Below, piece after piece: positions 1-9,505 of a stretch of 64,000 nt of DNA (position 1 is the first letter of the stretch; the number at the start of each line of letters is the position of its first letter). The notes beneath the pieces were generated by a model that saw nothing but the letters and a program-made list of their open reading frames with translations, was not told the origin of the DNA and did no database searches. Source of the stretch: Sutterella sp. (lineage in GTDB: Bacteria > Pseudomonadota > Gammaproteobacteria > Burkholderiales > Burkholderiaceae_F); the NCBI GenBank assembly GCA_019418605.1, contig DYBN01000014.1, positions 1 through 64,000 of the forward strand. The letters run 5' to 3'. Both the position numbers and the translations under genes were made by a program.

Positions 1-97
1 ATCTCCACGAGTTGTTTCCCCTTGGCTTGCCTTAACCTTAACGTGCTCCAAACAAGCTCTTATGACAAAATTTTTAGAAATTGTGTTTGCTAGTTAA

Positions 98-280
98 AAC
101 CCTGTGGGCGTGCGGGAGCTTGAAGAGCTCGAGCGCAAGAGCCGGCTGCTGCCGATTGATCCTTGCGTGAAGCTGCACCGCTGTCTCTTTTCCAGAAGCG
201 GTTATGCGGCAGAGCTTGAAAAGCTCGGGGAGACGGACGCACGTCTGCACCTCGTTTGCATGGAAAAACTTGCGGATTAG
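98..280 (+). pseudogene. C-terminal remnant of an AAA-family ATPase (DUF234-like)
   Basis: An open frame of about 60 codons ends at the TAG at 278-280 and is closed upstream by TAA at 95-97. It contains the stretch CLFSRSGYAAELEKL followed by DARLHLVCMEKL, which resembles the C-terminal end of archaeal-type AAA ATPases that carry the DUF234 nuclease-like domain. No Walker motif or plausible start lies in the available sequence, so it is read as a leftover tail of a deleted gene directly upstream of nrdA. The match rests on a short motif recognised by eye. The first 97 bases show no gene. Confidence 0.5.
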
Positions 281-384
281 GCCGACTTGCCTAGAGACAA
301 TGCATCGAGAGAAGCTCTCGCCTGGACGCTATCAGTTGTGTATGATCCCAGAACTTTGACTAGATATTGAGGTTTGGACGATTT

Positions 385-2160
385 ATGGCTGTGAAGATGG
401 ATTTGTCGCGCGACGCGCTTTTCGACGAGCTCGGCATGGTGCGCCTTCGCGAGAGCTACATGCGCGAAGATGAAAAAAGCCCGCAGGAGAGGCTTGCCTT
501 TGTTGCGCAGGCCTTTGCGAGCGACGATGCGCACGCGCAGCGCATCTACGACTATGCAAGCCGCCAGTGGCTGAGCTTTTCCACGCCTGTGCTCTCCTTT
601 GGGCGCATGAAGCGGGGGCTGCCGGTGAGCTGTTTTTTAAGCTACATGCACGACAGTGCCGAGGGGCTCCTGCAGACCCTGACCGAGGTGAACTGCCTTT
701 CGATGCTGGGCGGGGGCGTGGGCATTCACCTGGGAATCCGCAGCGCCGATGAAAAGAGCGTGGGCGTGATGCCGCATCTGAAGGTCTACGATGCGGCCTG
801 CCTTGCCTACCGTCAGGGCACGACGAGAAGGGGCTCTTATGCGGCCTTTCTTGACATCAGCCACCCCGACATCATCCAGTTCATTGAGATGAGAAAGCCC
901 ACGGGCGATCAGAACATGCGCACGCTCAATCTGCACCACGGCATCAACGTGAGCGACGCGTTCATGCACAAAATCGAGCAGAGCATGCTCGATCGCGATG
1001 CCGACGACTCGTGGCCGCTTGTTGATCCGCACACCGGCAAGGTCGTTGAAGTCGCAAGCGCCCGTGACATCTGGCAGAGAATCCTCGAGCTGCGCATGCA
1101 AACGGGAGAGCCCTATCTTGTCTTTACCGACACGGCCAACCGGGCGCTGCCCTCGTGGCTCAAAGCGCAGGGCTTGAAAATCAACGGCTCGAACCTGTGC
1201 ACCGAAATCTTTCTTCCCACAAGCGAAGACCGCACGGCGGTCTGCTGCTTGAGTTCCGTGAACCTCGAGCACTACGACGAGTGGAAGGACGATCCGCGCT
1301 TTATTGATGACGCGATGGAGTTTCTCGACAACGTGCTGCAGTACTTCATCGACCATGCGCCGGACACGATCATCCGCGCGCGCCGTTCGGCCGAGCGCGA
1401 GCGCTCGGTGGGGCTAGGTGCCATGGGGCTTCATGCGTACTTTCAGAAAAAAGGCATTCCCTTTGACTGCGCGCTTGCAAAGGCTGTCAACAAGCAGATC
1501 TTTGCGCATATTCAAAAGTGCTGTGCGGCGGCGGACGCCCGTTTGTGCGCCCTTCGAGGGCCCTGCCCGGACGCAAAGGCCGCAGGCGTTGAGCGGCGCT
1601 TTTCGCACTGGATGGCCGTGGCTCCCAATGCGTCTTCAAGCCTCATTTGCGGCAACACGAGCCCTTCGATCGAGCCTCGCCGCGCAAACGTTTACCGGCA
1701 GGATACGATTTCCGGAGCCCACATCGTCAAGAACCGCTATTTGGTTCAGGAGCTTGAGCGCCTTCACATGAACACCGACGACGTCTGGGCCGACATCATC
1801 GCCCACGACGGCAGCGTGCAGCACATTGAGGCGATTCCAAAGGCTAAGCGCGAAGTCTTTAAAACCGCGCAGGAACTTGATCAGCGCTGGATCATTGAGC
1901 TTGCGGCCGACCGGCAGCCCTTTATTGACCAGGGACAGTCGGTGAACCTTTTCTTTGCGGCCGACGTCTCCATTGCCTATCTGCATGCGTGCCACTTCCT
2001 GGCTTGGAAAAAGGGCCTTAAGTCGCTTTACTACTGCAGAAGCGACAAGTTGAGAAAGGCCGACCGCGTGGGCGTTGCCCTTGAGCGCCGCCGCATCGAG
2101 GAAGACATCAACATGCGTGAGGTTTTGGAAGACAGCACGTGCCTTGCCTGCGAAGGGTAG
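385..2160 (+). CDS. nrdA: Class I ribonucleotide reductase, large (alpha) subunit
   Basis: Reduces ribonucleoside diphosphates to deoxyribonucleotides, using a radical delivered by NrdB. The catalytic residues are visible: Cys83 (PVSCF), the NLCTE loop with Cys272 and Glu274, the partner Cys in CCLSS (287-288), the radical-relay pair Tyr549-Tyr550 (SLYYC) and a C-terminal CLACEG redox tail. At 591 residues it is much shorter than E. coli NrdA (about 760), and the N-terminal ATP-cone is absent because the protein begins almost directly at the fold that carries Cys83. ATG at 385 is preferred over the in-frame TTG at 367 because the extra residues are unlike the family. nrdB follows on the same strand after about 300 bases that contain no gene. 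Confidence 0.93.
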   Translation: MAVKMDLSRDALFDELGMVRLRESYMREDEKSPQERLAFVAQAFASDDAHAQRIYDYASRQWLSFSTPVLSFGRMKRGLPVSCFLSYMHDSAEGLLQTLTEVNCLSMLGGGVGIHLGIRSADEKSVGVMPHLKVYDAACLAYRQGTTRRGSYAAFLDISHPDIIQFIEMRKPTGDQNMRTLNLHHGINVSDAFMHKIEQSMLDRDADDSWPLVDPHTGKVVEVASARDIWQRILELRMQTGEPYLVFTDTANRALPSWLKAQGLKINGSNLCTEIFLPTSEDRTAVCCLSSVNLEHYDEWKDDPRFIDDAMEFLDNVLQYFIDHAPDTIIRARRSAERERSVGLGAMGLHAYFQKKGIPFDCALAKAVNKQIFAHIQKCCAAADARLCALRGPCPDAKAAGVERRFSHWMAVAPNASSSLICGNTSPSIEPRRANVYRQDTISGAHIVKNRYLVQELERLHMNTDDVWADIIAHDGSVQHIEAIPKAKREVFKTAQELDQRWIIELAADRQPFIDQGQSVNLFFAADVSIAYLHACHFLAWKKGLKSLYYCRSDKLRKADRVGVALERRRIEEDINMREVLEDSTCLACEG

Positions 2161-2458
2161 GGACAAGGGGGAGAGAGCGCGCGTTTTAAGCGATAAAGGA
2201 CGCGCTTTGTCCAAAGACTGGCTTTGCTTGAGAGCGGGCACGGCCACTTTAAGCACGCGCGCCGTCCCGGATATTCCGATGCTTTGGTGCGGTCGGGGAC
2301 GGGCAGGAGGCAATGAGCGGACAGGCCTTGCTTTTTTCCTGGCTGTCTTTGGCGCACGCTTCTCCCCGCAAGCTCCCTTTCTTTCAACACGGCGCTCTTT
2401 GCGCGCCCTGCGCGCGCGAAGCCGCAGCCACACACTTTTGACCGGATGCTTTAAAGAC

Positions 2459-3481
2459 ATGACGAGCGACGAAAAAAAGAAGACGCTTCTCACGCAAACA
2501 CGCGACTACTACAAGCCCTTTGCCTATCCCTGGGCCTATGAGGCCTTCATGCAAAGCGAGCAGATGCACTGGCTGTGGACCGAGGTGCCCATGGTCGAAG
2601 ACGTCAAGGACTGGAGAAACCGCCTCACGGACTCCGAGCGGGACTTTCTTACGAAGGTCTTTCGCTTTTTTACCCAAGGCGACATTGACGTGAGCTCGGC
2701 CTACGTGCACACCTATCTGCCTGCCTTTGCGCAGCCCGAAATCCGCATGATGCTCTCGAGCTTTGCCGCGCGAGAAGCCGTGCACATTGCGGCCTACTCG
2801 CATCTCATTGAAACGCTCGGCATGCCCGAGGCGATCTACAACGAGTTTCTGCAGTACCAGGCCATGGCCGACAAGCACGACTACTTTCACGGCCTGCGGC
2901 TCAATGAAAACGAGAACATTGCAGCCAAGATGGCCGCCTTTTCGGGCTTTACGGAAGGGATGCAGCTTTTTTCGAGCTTTGTGATGCTTCTTAACTTCAC
3001 GCGCAACGGCACGATGCGCGGCATGGGGCAGATCATTGCGTGGTCGATCAACGACGAGACGCTGCACACCGAGTCGATGATCCGGCTCTTTCGCGAGTAC
3101 ATCGCGCAAAACAAGGAACTCTGGACCGACGCTTTGAAAAGCGAGATCTACGGCATTGCAGAAAAGATGGTGGAGCTTGAGGACCGCTTCATTGAGCTTG
3201 CCTTCGGCGTGCACGAGATGCAAAAGCTCTCGCCCGAGGACGTCAAGCGCTACATCCGCTACATCGCAGACAGGCGGCTCACGGCCATGGGCATGAAGGC
3301 GATTTTTGGCGTTGCCAAAAATCCTCTTCCCTGGGTGGACGCGATGCTGGGCGTCACCCACACCAACTTCTTTGAAAACCGCGTGGTGGACTACGCCAAG
3401 GGCGCGTTGACGGGAGACTGGGCCGATGTTTGGGGGCGTGCCTCGGAAGACTTTGCGCTGACGCCGCCCAAGGCGCAGTAG
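2459..3481 (+). CDS. nrdB: Class I ribonucleotide reductase, small (beta) subunit
   Basis: The radical-generating partner of NrdA. The diiron ligands can be placed from E. coli spacing: Asp75 (TQGDID), Glu106 and His109 (REAVH), Glu166 (FTEGM), Glu200 and His203 (DETLH). The radical tyrosine is Tyr113, seven residues after Glu106. The set matches a tyrosyl-radical class Ia type rather than the Phe- or Val-substituted subclasses. The protein is 340 residues, close to the family length. The frame stays open upstream into nrdA, but that stretch shows no ATP-cone or other domain, so ATG 2459 is chosen, although no clear ribosome-binding site precedes it. A GC-rich hairpin lies about 90 bases after the stop. 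Confidence 0.93.
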   Translation: MTSDEKKKTLLTQTRDYYKPFAYPWAYEAFMQSEQMHWLWTEVPMVEDVKDWRNRLTDSERDFLTKVFRFFTQGDIDVSSAYVHTYLPAFAQPEIRMMLSSFAAREAVHIAAYSHLIETLGMPEAIYNEFLQYQAMADKHDYFHGLRLNENENIAAKMAAFSGFTEGMQLFSSFVMLLNFTRNGTMRGMGQIIAWSINDETLHTESMIRLFREYIAQNKELWTDALKSEIYGIAEKMVELEDRFIELAFGVHEMQKLSPEDVKRYIRYIADRRLTAMGMKAIFGVAKNPLPWVDAMLGVTHTNFFENRVVDYAKGALTGDWADVWGRASEDFALTPPKAQ

Positions 3482-3569
3482 GCGACAACTTCGTTTTGCG
3501 TGCGCGGCCTCTGCGGGGGTTTGCCAGAGAAGACGAGCAGCAGCAAGCGTGTGCGAATGCAGCAAGCCG

Positions 3570-3597
3570 ACGGCCGGGGGTGCACCGGCCGTTTGAG
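3570..3597 (+). terminator. Candidate rho-independent terminator after nrdB
   Basis: An 8-bp perfect stem (ACGGCCGG at 3570-3577 with CCGGCCGT at 3585-3592) with a 7-base loop, followed by TTT. The T-run is short. It sits between nrdB and the convergent broken gene. Confidence 0.5.
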
Positions 3598-3605
3598 CTT
3601 CCTGG

Positions 3606-4563
3606 TTACGCCGGGCGCTTGACGATGGCTGAAAAGAGATTGCCCTCCCGGTCGTCCACAAATTGAATGTGCGGCCAGGCTTTCAACGCCCGCAGGATGC
3701 CGCTTCCAGTTCCGCGGTAGGGCAGGAGCCTTGCCGCGAAAGAGGCCAGAACGGGGTTTCGCATGTTGGAGTTGCAGCGTCTGATGTTTTCGACGGTCAG
3801 ATTATTGGGCAGGTGCCCGGGACTGATGATTTCAATGCGGTCGGAAAAGATAAATAGTCTAATCGGCGCGCTGATGAAATAGTCGCGATGGATCAGTGCG
3901 TTGACAAGAAGTTCCTCCCACACGATATCCGGGATTTCGGGTATTCCCAAAGAATTGAAGCTCTGGCCTTTTTGTTCCATGCGGGTATTATTGCGCAAAA
4001 AACTTTTTGCCTGATCGTAGATATCCGTGAGCTTCCCTGCAATGTCCCTGCTGTCAAGATACGTGTCGCTCGTGATTTCTGTGCCGGGGAATGCAACGGC
4101 TTTGATAATAAAGGCCGGCAGGTAGTATTGGGACTTTTTGGAAAAGAGCAGGGCGCAAGCCAAATTAAGGTTCCCCTCACGCAACAGATTCATGTCGGCA
4201 AGGAGCTGATCGAGGCTCGCATGCTCAAGCGAAAGCTCTTTTCCATAAATCCTTTCGCAAAAATCAGAAAAGAAATAAAAATCAATATCTTTGGACGTGA
4301 GCCGATTGACCGGCATTTCATCGGCATGGATGAAAACCTCTTGTTGAAACAGCTTTTGCATCTGATCACGAGAAGAAATTCTTCTTTCGTCCGCTCCTTT
4401 ATTTACGCCAGTGTCCCTATTGCACATTTCTCCGAGACTTCATGTTTCAACGCGTTCGGCAACGCCCATGAAAATTGAAACTGTGGCGGCAAGATAAAGC
4501 TTTCCTGCGCTTTGCCTTGCAGCGCTGGTGTTGAGGATTGAAAACTCAAAGGTGTCCCTGCAC
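3606..4563 (-). pseudogene. Broken AlbA_2 / RecG-like ATP-binding regulator
   Basis: The C-terminal two thirds, open from 4427 to 3606, is a clear member of the AlbA_2 (Schlafen-like) plus RecG C-terminal family. It has the inter-domain stretch ending in FIHADEMPVNRLT, then LVNALIHRDYF and the GHL-ATPase-like DRIEIISPGHLPNNLT. The N-terminal AlbA_2 domain is mostly missing. Upstream in the same frame, after a single TGA at 4440-4442, a short piece containing GKLYLAATVSIFMGVAERVET looks like a decayed AlbA_2 core, but about 60 residues that should follow are gone. I read this as an internal deletion plus a nonsense codon. A complete relative is at 30803-32056. Downstream translation from 4427 is possible but would give a protein without its DNA-binding domain. 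Confidence 0.6.
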
Positions 4564-4565
4564 CA

Positions 4566-5090
4566 TCAACGCCGCGGGGGCGGCGGGGGAGGAGGACGAT
4601 GGGCAGGCGGCCGAGGAGGCGGCATGGGCCGCAGGCGCGGGCCGTAGTAAAAGCCAGGTCCCATCATCCAGAACATGTCGTAGTCCATGCGCTGCAGCTC
4701 CAACTCGGTGCGCAGCTGCGCCTCGCGAATCTTCGCACGCGTGAGCGCGTTTTGCAGATCCTTTTCCAAGTCGGGCGCATCGGCGGGGCGATCGTACTGC
4801 AGGACGTAGCTTGAAGACTCGCCGCACAAGACGATGGGGTCGGGGGACTGAACAGTTGCGCCGGAGGGCCACTTGTAGGTGACGCCCATGATGCGCGCGC
4901 AGCCCGCTGCATCGCGCGAGGCATCCAAATCGTCGTTTGAAAAGGAAACCGACACGGGCGTTACGCCGTAGATGCGCCCCTGCGCGGTTGCGACCGTCGC
5001 GCCTTCAATGTCGCTTGTGAAGGTTACGGTGGTCGAGCATCCCGACAAAATCGCGCCGAGGGCGGCAAGAGCAAATGGCAGACAACGCAT
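4566..5090 (-). CDS. Putative lipoprotein with proline-rich C-terminus
   Basis: A 174-residue protein. The start at 5090 gives a short signal peptide (MRCLPFALAALGAILSGC) with a lipobox LSGC, so it should be lipidated at Cys18 and anchored in a membrane facing the periplasm. The mature part begins with a PEGA-like stretch (DIEGATVATAQGRIYGVTPVSVSF), continues through a charged helical segment (LQNALTRAKIREAQL) and ends in an extreme Pro/Arg-rich tail (PPPPPPPRR). I do not recognise a specific function; cell-wall interaction is only a guess. It stands alone on the minus strand between the broken AlbA_2 gene and the YddG-type exporter, and its stop is directly against the remnant of that broken gene. 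Confidence 0.75.
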   Translation of the reverse strand: MRCLPFALAALGAILSGCSTTVTFTSDIEGATVATAQGRIYGVTPVSVSFSNDDLDASRDAAGCARIMGVTYKWPSGATVQSPDPIVLCGESSSYVLQYDRPADAPDLEKDLQNALTRAKIREAQLRTELELQRMDYDMFWMMGPGFYYGPRLRPMPPPRPPAHRPPPPPPPRR

Positions 5091-5525
5091 GGCGCTACGG
5101 CTCCCTGAGAGGAAAAGGCGGGCGGGGGATTGGTGAGGAGGACGCGGCACGTGCGGTGCACATTCCTGCGCCTACCCCTCACGGGCATTGTAGCCAGTGG
5201 GGAAAGCGCAAATGAGGCTCGCTTGCGGTTCGGATCTTGGTGACGTCCTCTTGCTTTTCCTTCTGATTGCCTGCAAAGCTTCTTCCCGCGCTCCTCTTGC
5301 GACTTGAGACTGCAGACGGGATCGCTGCCCGTGTCTTTTATTCGGCACTGACGACCGGTGTTGCCCGCAGCTGCCGAGAGCTCTTCTGAAAGGGATGCAC
5401 ATTGCAAAGACTGCGTTTGCTCTTTACTCATGCCGGCGTATGATCCGCTCGATTCAGAGGCTGCCGGCACGAGAGGGCTCTCCCCCGGCGGCCCTCAGGT
5501 TGAACCAACCTCGGGATTGTGCGTC

Positions 5526-6464
5526 ATGTTTTCCTCCCGCAGTCTTTCTTCTCGCCAGGCAACATTGATCGGGCTCATCGCTCCGGTTTGCTGGGGCATG
5601 TCGGTGAGCCTTGTGCGCGGCATCGCCGAAGGCTTTGGCCTTGCGCAGGGGCAGTTTTTCCTTTACTGCGTCTCGACGCTGTGCGTGTTTCTCACGGTGG
5701 GCATCCCCGACATTGCCAAGATGGACAGGCGCTACCTCTTTATCGGCATCCCGACGGCCAACTTGAGTTCGCTTACCTTTTGCCTTGCGATCTTTACTTC
5801 GAGCGGCGGAGCGCAGACGATGGAAGTCGGGATGGTGAACTACCTGTGGCCCTCCTTGACAATTCTCTTTGCCGTGCTCTTTAACCGCATCGGCACGCGC
5901 TGGTGGCTCTACCCGGGGCTTGTCATTGCCTTTTGCGGCATCGTCGTGATTCTCTCGGGCGAAGCGGGCTTTTCCTTTTCGGGCTTTGCCGCGCGCTTTG
6001 CACAAAATCCCGTCTCCTACCTTTTTGCCCTGGCGGCGGCCGTCACCTGGGCGGGGTACTCGAGCATGACGCGCGCATGGGGCGGCTCAAGCAACCCAAC
6101 GACGCTCATCTTTGTCATCGACACGGTGATCTTCGGCTTCTTGTGGCTTTTGGGCGTGGGGGCTGATCCCGTGGCGCAGAGCTCGACGCACGGGATCGTG
6201 AGCGTCATCTTCGGGGGCGTTGCCATTGGCGCAGCCTACGCCGCCTGGACCCTTGGCATGTCCAAGGGCAACATGGCCGTTCTTGCGGCCGCCTCCTACT
6301 TCACGCCGGTGCTCTCGTGCGTGTTTGCGACCTTCTGGATCAACGCGAAGCTCGACTCGGGCTTTTGGAGCGGTGTGGCGCTTGTCGTGGCGGGCTCGCT
6401 TTTGTGTTGGGACGCGACGGGGCGCGGCATGAGGAGCAAGCTTAAAGGGCTGCGCCGCTCTTGA
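5526..6464 (+). CDS. yddG: DMT-superfamily exporter, YddG (aromatic amino acid) type
   Basis: A 312-residue inner-membrane protein of the drug/metabolite transporter superfamily with ten predicted membrane segments. It matches E. coli YddG along its length, including QATLIGLIAPVCWG near the N-terminus, the strongly conserved EVGMVNYLWPSLTILFA block, GYSS in the second EamA repeat, and SYFTPVLS near the C-terminus. YddG exports aromatic amino acids and some toxic analogues, so that is the best functional guess. ATG 5526 is chosen because the next residues fit the family start; the open frame upstream is unlike any membrane protein. It is monocistronic as far as visible. Confidence 0.85.
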   Translation: MFSSRSLSSRQATLIGLIAPVCWGMSVSLVRGIAEGFGLAQGQFFLYCVSTLCVFLTVGIPDIAKMDRRYLFIGIPTANLSSLTFCLAIFTSSGGAQTMEVGMVNYLWPSLTILFAVLFNRIGTRWWLYPGLVIAFCGIVVILSGEAGFSFSGFAARFAQNPVSYLFALAAAVTWAGYSSMTRAWGGSSNPTTLIFVIDTVIFGFLWLLGVGADPVAQSSTHGIVSVIFGGVAIGAAYAAWTLGMSKGNMAVLAAASYFTPVLSCVFATFWINAKLDSGFWSGVALVVAGSLLCWDATGRGMRSKLKGLRRS

Positions 6465-7249
6465 TCTCGAGTCGCGGGCGGCCCGGGCTGTCCCGTGAAG
6501 ACACGCGTCGAGCTGCTTTTGGGCTTGCCCGGTCAGACCTGTCTGTCCGTCCGGAGCCTTGTGGATGGCCATTTCCTTGAGATCGGGGAATGGAGAATCA
6601 AAGCGTGAAAGAGCAGGAAAGAGCAAGAAGGGGAAGAAAGGGGATCAAAAGAGCAGAGGCCTTTCACAGGACCGCCCCCAAGGCGGCCAAACGATGCGGA
6701 GGCCCGCGAGGCATCTATCCCGCGGTTTATGCCGCCGCGATTCGGTTCTTGGCAAGAGGCGGCATGCCGGCAAAGCGCATGCCTGAGGCATCGGCTTGTG
6801 CCGGGGCTTGATCTCCCACGGCGTTTGCTTGGTGCGGCGACCTCGGATGGAGTCGGATTTATCCTAATCCTTAGGTACTTGTGCTTAGATCGGGCAAATT
6901 TCAGTGTGGCATACTAACCGACTACGCCCTTTTTTACAGGTCTGGAAAAGGGAATGTGTAGGGGACGCAAAGAGCTGGCATCGCTCTTTTAACAGCCTTT
7001 GGCAAACCTCAAGACGCTTTGCTGCGGGTTTCGTGATGGAAATCCAAAAGCGGCAGGGAAAGACCGGCTTATTGAAAGCGCGCCGCACGGCGCGCAGCTT
7101 TAGGCGCCCGACGGGGGCTTCGGCTTTTTGATCTTTGCCGGTGCGGACTTCTCGCTTTGCCCAAGGCGTGCCTGAGCGGGCTTGCTTTTGCGTCGGAAAA
7201 CGGACAGACCATCAAAGAACATTCAAACCTCAATTTTTGGAACGACCCC
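6465..7249. other. Long intergenic region upstream of the leu cluster, with a GC-rich hairpin
   Basis: About 785 bases without a convincing gene; short open frames here have no recognisable content. A hairpin with a 7-bp stem (GCGCGCC at 7078-7084 with GGCGCGC at 7089-7095) and a second GC-rich element ending in TTTTT near 7129 lie 120-170 bases before leuC. This could be a transcription attenuator or a terminator for an unrecognised leader. I found no leucine-rich leader peptide or clear T-box. A possible extended -10 (TGTGGCATACT, 6905-6915) lacks a good -35. Confidence 0.35.
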
Positions 7250-8674
7250 ATGTCCAAGACTCTCTACGACAAGCTCTGGGATGAGCACGTGGTTCAGGCC
7301 GAAGAAGACGGCACCACGACGCTTTACATTGACCGTCACTTGATTCACGAGGTGACGAGCCCGCAGGCGTTTGAGGGGCTCAGACTAGCCGGCCGCAAGC
7401 CCTGGCGCATTTCTTCGATCGTGGCGACGGCCGACCACAACACGCCCACGACCGGGTGGGAAAAGGGCATGGACGGCATCACGGACCCGACGGCGCGGCT
7501 GCAGGTCGAAACGCTCGACAAGAACATGCACGAATTTGGCTGCGCGGCCTACTTCCCCTTCATGAGCAAGGGCCAGGGCGTTATTCACGTCATGGGCCCG
7601 GAAGAGGGTGCGACGCTGCCCGGCATGACGGTGGTCTGCGGCGACAGCCACACGTCCACGCATGGAGCGTGCGCGGCGTTGGCCTTTGGCATCGGCACCT
7701 CGGAAGTTGAGCACGTGCTGGCCACGCAGACGCTTCTGACCAAAAAGAACAAGAACATGCTCGTGAAAGTCGAGGGCAAGCTTGCCCCGGGCGTCACGGG
7801 CAAGGACATTGCGCTTGCCGTCATCGGCAAGATCGGCACCGCGGGCGGCACGGGCTGTACGATTGAATTTGCGGGTTCGGCCATTCACGACCTTTCCATG
7901 GAAGGCCGCATGACGCTGTGCAACATGGCAATCGAGGCGGGCGCCCGCTCAGGGCTCGTTGCTGTCGACGAAAAGACGATCGAGTACATGCGCGGCCGCC
8001 CGCTTGCGCCCAAGGGCGAGGATTGGGACAAGGCTGTGGCCTATTGGAAGACCCTTGTGAGCGACCCGGACGCACACTACGACGTCACGGTTGAACTGCG
8101 GGCCGAAGAAATCGTGCCGATGGTGACCTGGGGCACGTCGCCCGAAATGGTGACCACGATCGAGGGCGTGGTGCCCGACCCCGAAAAGCAGCCCGATCCG
8201 GTGAAGAAGGAAGGCTGGGAGAGGGCGCTTCGCTACATGGGGCTTGAGCCCGGCACGAAGATCACCGACATCAGGCCCGATCACGTCTTTATCGGCTCGT
8301 GCACGAATTCGCGCATTGAAGACTTGCGCATGGCCGCCTGGGTTGTGAAAAAGTTGGGCCGCAAGGTTGCCTCGAACATCGTGCAGGCGCTCGTGGTGCC
8401 CGGCTCGGGCCTTGTGCGCGAGCAGGCCGAGGCCGAGGGCCTGGACAAAATCTTTACTGCTGCGGGCTTTGAATGGCGCGAGCCCGGCTGCTCGATGTGC
8501 CTTGCGATGAATGCCGATCGCATCGGCGAGGGAGACCGGTGTGCGTCGACCTCCAACCGCAATTTCGAGGGACGCCAGGGCAAGGGAGGCCGCACGCACC
8601 TTGTGAGCCCCGCCATGGCCGCTGCCGCTGCAATCGAAGGGCACTTTGTGGACGTGCGCAAGCTCTTTTCCTAA
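7250..8674 (+). CDS. leuC: 3-isopropylmalate dehydratase, large subunit
   Basis: Leucine biosynthesis. With LeuD it isomerises 2-isopropylmalate to 3-isopropylmalate through a [4Fe-4S] cluster. The 474-residue protein begins MSKTLYDKLWDEHVV, the usual LeuC start. It has the substrate-binding VVCGDSHTSTHGA block and the three cluster cysteines, one in FIGSCTNSRIEDLR and two in GCSMCLAMN. ATG 7250 is preferred over the open frame upstream because it coincides with the conserved family start. It heads leuC-leuD-leuB, followed by asd, all in the same direction with short gaps, which points to one transcription unit. Confidence 0.95.
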   Translation: MSKTLYDKLWDEHVVQAEEDGTTTLYIDRHLIHEVTSPQAFEGLRLAGRKPWRISSIVATADHNTPTTGWEKGMDGITDPTARLQVETLDKNMHEFGCAAYFPFMSKGQGVIHVMGPEEGATLPGMTVVCGDSHTSTHGACAALAFGIGTSEVEHVLATQTLLTKKNKNMLVKVEGKLAPGVTGKDIALAVIGKIGTAGGTGCTIEFAGSAIHDLSMEGRMTLCNMAIEAGARSGLVAVDEKTIEYMRGRPLAPKGEDWDKAVAYWKTLVSDPDAHYDVTVELRAEEIVPMVTWGTSPEMVTTIEGVVPDPEKQPDPVKKEGWERALRYMGLEPGTKITDIRPDHVFIGSCTNSRIEDLRMAAWVVKKLGRKVASNIVQALVVPGSGLVREQAEAEGLDKIFTAAGFEWREPGCSMCLAMNADRIGEGDRCASTSNRNFEGRQGKGGRTHLVSPAMAAAAAIEGHFVDVRKLFS

Positions 8675-8728
8675 GACGCTTGCCAAGGCTGCATTTGAGA
8701 AGAATACATTTGTTGGAAGAACATCAAA

Positions 8729-9382
8729 ATGGAAAAATTCACTGTACACACGGGCCTCGTGGTGCCGCTTGACCGCAGCAACGTCGACACGGACGCGATC
8801 ATCCCCAAGCAGTTTTTAAAGTCGATCTACCGCACGGGCTACGGCCCCAACCTTTTTGACGAGTGGCGCTACCTTGACCGGGGCGAGCCCGGGATGGACA
8901 ACACGAAGCGCCCGGTCAATCCCGACTTCGTGCTGAACTTCCCGCGCTACAAGGGCGCGAGCATCCTGCTTGCCCGCAAGAACTTCGGCTGCGGCTCCTC
9001 GCGCGAGCACGCGCCCTGGGCCTTGATGCAGTACGGCTTTCGCGCCGTGATTGCGCCCTCCTTTGCCGACATCTTCTACAACAATTCGCTCAAGAACGGT
9101 CTTTTGCCCGTGGTGCTCCCCGAGATTGTGATCGACAGGCTTTTTGAAGCCTGCAACGCCACGGTCGGCTACAAGTTGACGATCGACCTCGATCGGCAGC
9201 TTGTGATTGAACCCGACGGCAACGCAACGGCCTTTGAGGTGTCGGCCTTCAGGCGCTGGGCGCTCATGAACGGCTTTGACGACATCGGCATCACGCTCTC
9301 GACGCGCCAGGACAAAATCCGCGCCTTTGAAGAGCAGCGCCTTGCGCAAAAGCCGTGGCTTAATGCCGTGCTCGAGAAGTAG
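8729..9382 (+). CDS. leuD: 3-isopropylmalate dehydratase, small subunit
   Basis: The swivelling small subunit that completes the LeuCD isomerase. At 217 residues it has the normal length. It starts MEKFTVHTGLVVPLDRSNVDTDAIIPKQFL, contains the active-site GCGSSREHAPWAL block near residue 88, and ends in a long helical tail. It lies 54 bases after leuC and about 120 bases before leuB. The leuD-leuB gap is A-rich and holds no gene. Confidence 0.95.
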   Translation: MEKFTVHTGLVVPLDRSNVDTDAIIPKQFLKSIYRTGYGPNLFDEWRYLDRGEPGMDNTKRPVNPDFVLNFPRYKGASILLARKNFGCGSSREHAPWALMQYGFRAVIAPSFADIFYNNSLKNGLLPVVLPEIVIDRLFEACNATVGYKLTIDLDRQLVIEPDGNATAFEVSAFRRWALMNGFDDIGITLSTRQDKIRAFEEQRLAQKPWLNAVLEK

Positions 9383-9505
9383 TCAAAGGGCAAAAAGCAA
9401 GGACTAAAAGCAAGGACGCAAAAAAAAGAGGTGCAGCAGAGAATTTGCGGCGCCTCTTTTTGCAGTCAATCAACAACACACAAAGCAATACAATCGCAAA
9501 CCGAC

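Noticed and set aside
2384..3661. Long open frame on the minus strand opposite nrdB
   Set aside because: It mirrors nrdB in a GC-rich genome, shows no domain, and its composition (His/Arg-rich) is typical of an antisense shadow.
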